Source: Pararge aegeria
Taxonomy: Eukaryota > Arthropoda > Insecta > Lepidoptera > Nymphalidae
Direction: 5' to 3'
DNA: 64,000 nt
Assembly (NCBI RefSeq): GCF_905163445.1
Contig: NC_053184.1
Location: 13,020,001 to 13,084,000 of the forward strand
The notes under the pieces are model-generated. The model was given only the letters and a program-made list of their open reading frames with translations, did no database searches and was not told where the DNA came from. The stretch's first letter is position 1, and each line of letters opens with the position of its first letter. A program made the translations under genes and the position numbers. Positions 40,601-46,600 of the stretch are shown piece by piece.

Positions 40601-43600
40601 CTGGTACGAAAATAGTTTTCAGTCATCATTATAAAAAGCTCAACCTGTTTTGTCGATGCATTCTGCATCCGTGGCTTTAACTTTTCAGCAATTTTTGACT
40701 CAGTCGGTCTCAAGTTTGCAGAGAATCTAGCAAAAGCGTTTTCCCATATTTGATTTGGGTCATTGTATATCCATATATTGATATCTAAAATTTAAAAAAA
40801 ACATTTTAGTAGTCATACATAAAATTATTTTGCTGTCTATTTAAGTCATAACTACAAGTTAGTATTTTGATGATTTTTGATGTAAATGTACAGAGCGGAC
40901 TTACTTTTAAAAGGTTCGAACATTTTGTCGGTGTTTAATTCCGCTCTCTCGCTCTTTGTTAGTAATTTACTTAACTGATTGAAAGTGGACCTTATGTTAT
41001 GTATCTGTAATATGAAAAAATGTTATTATACAAACTACTTCGATATCGAAATGTTCGAATTATGAATTTGACAGCAGCGGGCCATTTAGATACAGTGCCG
41101 TGTGGTGACGGCAGATCAGAATACAGTTACCAACACCCCTTCTCCAGAAGCGTGGTTGTCGTATGATGCAACCTCAATGCTACTACTACCTTACTGCGAT
41201 CATCATCGAATCATCACACGTCTGTCAGCGTGGTGATTATGGGCAATCCTATCAATAGGAGAGGCTTTTAGTTCAGCAGTAGACTTTTATAGTCTATTGA
41301 TGATAATGACACACATACATAGATAAATAATTTTTTTATTTTTTATTTTATTGATTTGACTTATAATAAATTATTTTCCTTAAAGTAGATAAAATCTTGT
41401 AGGCAACTGTCAGTAATAAGTCAAATGCCACCATTAAATATCAGTTGCATAAATAGCTATTACAAAAAATACCAAGTCCATACCTCCTTAAGTCTTGCTT
41501 CAAAATTATTACAATGTATTGGAATATAAGATTTCCCTTTCCAAGCATGAAGAGCGTAATTGGGCCAATAAGTAACAGTGAGCGAGTTACAAGCGCTGAT
41601 CCATGTTTGTGCTGCATTGAGCCCTTCAGATAATAGCGCTACAATTTCGTTGTCTTTAACCCCATCGCACACAGTCCATATGTCAACATTCAACACTGCT
41701 TTTTGTAATACTGTGCAAATAACATGTCCTATAATGTAAAAGATGATAATAATTATTTAATAACTAACTAAAGCCTGTAACTTCGTTTGCATTTAATTTT
41801 CCTCATTTTAATATGGGTCCTATGTATCCTATTCCTCGAGGACGTAAGCTATTCATGCGGACATAGCCTATAGGTGTCAAATAAATTAGACACATTTAAG
41901 CTTTTGGTTACTATTAAGTATAGATAATTATGAATAAGACACGACAAGGTGGCTAAAAAAAGGAGAAGCGTTTCACTTTATACTATACTTTCAAAAAATA
42001 CTTTTAAGCAGTATGTCTCTTACTGACGCCTTAAGATTGCGAGTTGAAATTAAATCAGAAGTTTTAATAAAAATTATACAAAAAAAGACTATTAAAATAA
42101 GGCCCTGAAGTGATATAAAGACGATATTCGACGGCCGATTGACGCAGTGGGCAGCGACCCTGCTATCTGATACAAAGGCCGTGGGTTCGATTCCCACAAC
42201 TGAAAAATGTTTCTTTGATGAACATGAATGTTTTTCAGTGCTGGGTGTTTATATGTATATTATAAGTATTTATGTAAGTATATTATTCATAAAAATATTC
42301 ATCAGACATCTTAGTACAAGCTGCGCTTACTTTGGGGCTACCTGGCGATGTGTGTATCTTCGTAATATGTTTTTTAAAGATTGTTCCTTCTCAGTGAGCT
42401 AGTGACCCCATGCTAGTAGCCGACCAAACTATCGCTTTCGCCGAAAACGTTGTCAGATAATATGTTAGATGCACTAAGCTGCGAGGGACGATATGTAACT
42501 TTTGACTTTCCTTATATACATTACGTTATACGGAAGTTTTGAATTCAACCAAAACTGAGAATTTTGAATTCAGCCGAATTCAGTTTCGGTTTTGGCCATA
42601 GAAAACAATTCTTGGTCGGTCTTTACTAGCGTTTTTTAAGTCCATATTGGATAGTGATTACTGACTACCTACATTCTTACAATGTGGAAGAAAATAGCTA
42701 TTTTCCTAAGTGTTCGATTGCCGTCCAAAAACCAGCGAATCATCACCCGCCTCAGAATTAAGAACTTACCAATAATATCAAACACATGTATAATTCTATC
42801 TTGCGAATATGGGAATGCTGTGTATCTCCAAATATCATCTAATATGCCAGCGATATTCTCAACAGTATCTCTTCCTTCTTGCATAGGACTGGATTGTAGA
42901 GACCTAAAAATTAATAAAAATCATCATAAAATATGATTATACATAAAATAAAATTATTGGTAGCTATATGTAATTTCAAAATATGTTGAATACATACAAC
43001 AGTTTGGGAATGTCGTTTTCAATATTTTAGATACAGCCGATTTAGGTTTAAGCTGAAACCATCTTATGCATTAAGATCCAATATGGCTACTGTACAGGAG
43101 CTTTATTTAGTTTGCAAAACCCTTATTAAAACATAATATACTAGATATGCCATGCGGCTTCGCCCGCGTATATTTCGGCACGCAGCGTACTGCTACATAG
43201 TCTATACCTATAGTCATACATGAGAATATTGACAAACATTTTTTTATCTTTCGTAAAAAATACAATTTTTTTTTAATAAAAAGTATCCTATATATAGTTT
43301 CATGATGATTGGTTAAGTAGTTTTCGCGTGAAAGCGAAACAAACAAACTTACATTCACATTTATACTTAATATTAGGAATAGGAGGATAAAATTGCAACA
43401 AAAGTGTGTAAATCATGCTTACCGAATTTCTTCACAAATATCTTCAAATAGAACACAAAATGCTGATGCTGCTTCTCTTTCTTTTTTATTAGCATCTTTG
43501 TTTTGTCCCAAAGATTTCCAGTATTCCACTTCATCATCAATAGATAATATTACTGAAAAATGACGGTTATTTCATTATTAACTGGCCGATACCCGAGACT

Positions 43601-46600
43601 TTGTATACGTCGAATCAGCGCGTAGCCGTAGAGCAGTCTACAACAAGCAAGCTACAGGCAAAAAACCAATATCCGTGAGACGAATTTAATAGTTTATAAT
43701 AGTTTACTAGCTGTTTCCCGCGACTTCGTCCGCATTGTTTCAGTTTTCTGGGAATTTTCGCAGAAACCTTAACATATATAACCTTAACCTTAACCTTTCG
43801 TCTTTTCGGGATATTAAGTATCATATATCGATCACTAGAAAATCATATATACATAAGCTATCGTTATGCCAGATTTCTCCAGAATCGTAGCCGTGAGGCT
43901 TCACGTGCATAGGTAAGAACGGCGATTTCTAAGTAGAGTAAGATCTTCCGGGAATGTTACCCTGGTATTTTTTCCGGATAGAAAGCTATATCTGACATAA
44001 ACTTTTTATCTAATAGTCTTATTATAACATGTACCTACTGTATGTTTGTCATTTACAGGTGTAACACATGAGACCAATGAAAATATTCTTTATGTTGTTC
44101 ACATAATAGATAGGCAAAACAAAAATGAGGAGTAAGAACTGACATGTATACCTACTTACGTCCGTTTTCCTATTCAATCCATCTGCAATCCGTTGATAAG
44201 ACGCTCAGCAAAGTTGTTTTTTGTTAAAAAATGTGCATACATATTTTTTAAATATTGGACAGAAGGAGGCGTTTACTTTGCGGAAATCCATGATATATTA
44301 TGAAAATTAAGCTTAATTTACTATATGCATATTTTTTGACAATAACCACGTTGCCAAGCAATAAATCTACAGATTACGAATGTAGTAATCATTGATTACA
44401 AAGAAATGGACGATTCTTAAATTTATCATGAAATATGTCAACATCGCCATATTTCATCAAGGTCGTTTCAGTAATTGAGCCGAATGAATAGGTAACAAAC
44501 AGACACACTTTTTCATAATTTATCTCCTTAACTATAAGACAAAATAACATGCTTTTTTTGTCTACAGGAGAATTTCTATGGATAATAATTTATGCCCAAT
44601 AATGACGATTGAAAGTCAGACCAAAGAAGGAACTTTTTTTGCACAAAATACGTTATTGTGGCGTACATGGTTTCGTTGTTTTTTAGAAACCTACTAAAAA
44701 AGGAGACCTGTACTTTGTGTATCATCGTATTTTTCAGCCTTGTTTGACAAATTCCCTAACTTCAGGCTGATCTTATTATCACTGACATTAAATAGCGTTT
44801 ATTACTTCAGAATAAAATAGCTGTTCAATAGTGAGAAAGTTAATAAAATCATTTTATCAATGACAAATAAACAAACAACTAAACAAATATTTTATCTTTA
44901 TAATATAAGTATGTATACTTTTTGATCAATTAATATATAAAGTAATATTTTATTCCATATTAGACAAGTGGGTAGTTCCTGAGATTGGTGTGTTCAAACA
45001 TAAGAACATACTTTTCAGCTTCATTACAGATATTATCACATAGAATTAATATTTGTGCCCTTTACCTTTCATATTCTCATCACCTTTTCCATGAGCAACT
45101 ACTCTTAAGTTAGTTTGTAAGTCCAACAGATTTTTTTGAACTTTATTCGAATACAAATCGTCATCCTAAAATGATCGTTAAAATTATTGTTTAGGATACA
45201 GACACACTCAAAATTTAGAATAATATCTTACACTTAAAATAATATAAATTAGCAATATTTTGTGTATGGAGGGTAGAGGTAAGGAGAGTCATCTTATATG
45301 GGAGAAAAGTTGAAAAAGTGTCCAGTGTATGCGCTAAATAACAGTTCAAAAATCCTCCACAATGGCGCTGGTGGATGCACAGGGTATGGTATGAATGTAG
45401 CAATCGTAGATGAATTGAAGTATGCCGAGTTAAAAAATTTAATGTCATTATCGACTAAAGTAGTTAATTATTGAGAATTTCAACAACTTACGTTGTACAA
45501 AATATTGTGGTAAATATAACCTTACTTCCTTGTATCTCCATACTTTCTTGTTTATTTTTCAAGCCTACTCTAACAATATTTATATTTGGCGCTTCTTTTA
45601 AGAGTTACCCTGATGCAAATGAGGCGCCATCCTAATTTAATACATTTTGACGACACTTTTTCATATACACAGATGACTCTCCTTACCTCTACCCTCCATA
45701 ATTTTGTGGCACAAGGGCGGTGTCATGATGTGTGCTAGTGCATATCACATGGTTATTTTGATAGAGCTGCCTTCAGAAATGTGGTCTCTTGTTGGGTAGA
45801 ACTGGTTAAATGTTATTCTATTCCTGTTGTTTAAAGCACATTAATCACTAATCTGCACATTCATTACTATTATCACCCAATATTATTATATATTTTTATA
45901 TCTCAAACTACTTAACTTAATTGTGTTTACAATCCCTCTGATAATTTAAGGAAAAAGGTGTGTGCACAGCAATGGAACATTATTCAGACTTGTAATGATT
46001 TATCAAATTAATTGTGAGAAAACTTCAGGACATACCAAGGTAAGTAAAGGACTAAAGATTTGTCTTAATATTTGGTACAACGATACTGCTACGCCACCAC
46101 TCATAGTAATTATATTTATATTGTTTAAGGCATCATCCTCAAGTAGAGCTACACTGGATGTTTTGTAGAAGATTATACATTTCTTGAGATATCCTTGTAT
46201 CTGTAATTATAATTTTCTCAATTAAACTTACTAATGGGAAGAGCAAAACTACTGTATGAGTAACTTTAAGCCTATTCACTAAAAAAAATGATTCTATGGT
46301 ACCAAAAAAAACAATTTTCAGATATGCATACATAAAGCAAATCTGGCATGTGACAAAACTAATCCTAAAAATGTACCTTTGTAGACCTGTACCTTGTTTC
46401 AATGGCTGCTGGCGAAATGTCGCTTTCAAATTAGCAATGGATTTTATATAAATATATTTTATAAAATAAAGGTGAAATAGAGGTAAGAATTATTGAAGGA
46501 AACAAAAAAAAAAGTATGTATAATAAGGTTTGGCATATTACTTACTGGTGTTATGAAAGTTATCTTATGATCAACGCCAATGTATGTTTGAAGTACAAGA

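Noticed and set aside
42128..42205. Possible tRNA gene on the plus strand
   Set aside because: It continues into a typical SINE body and lacks a matching acceptor stem.
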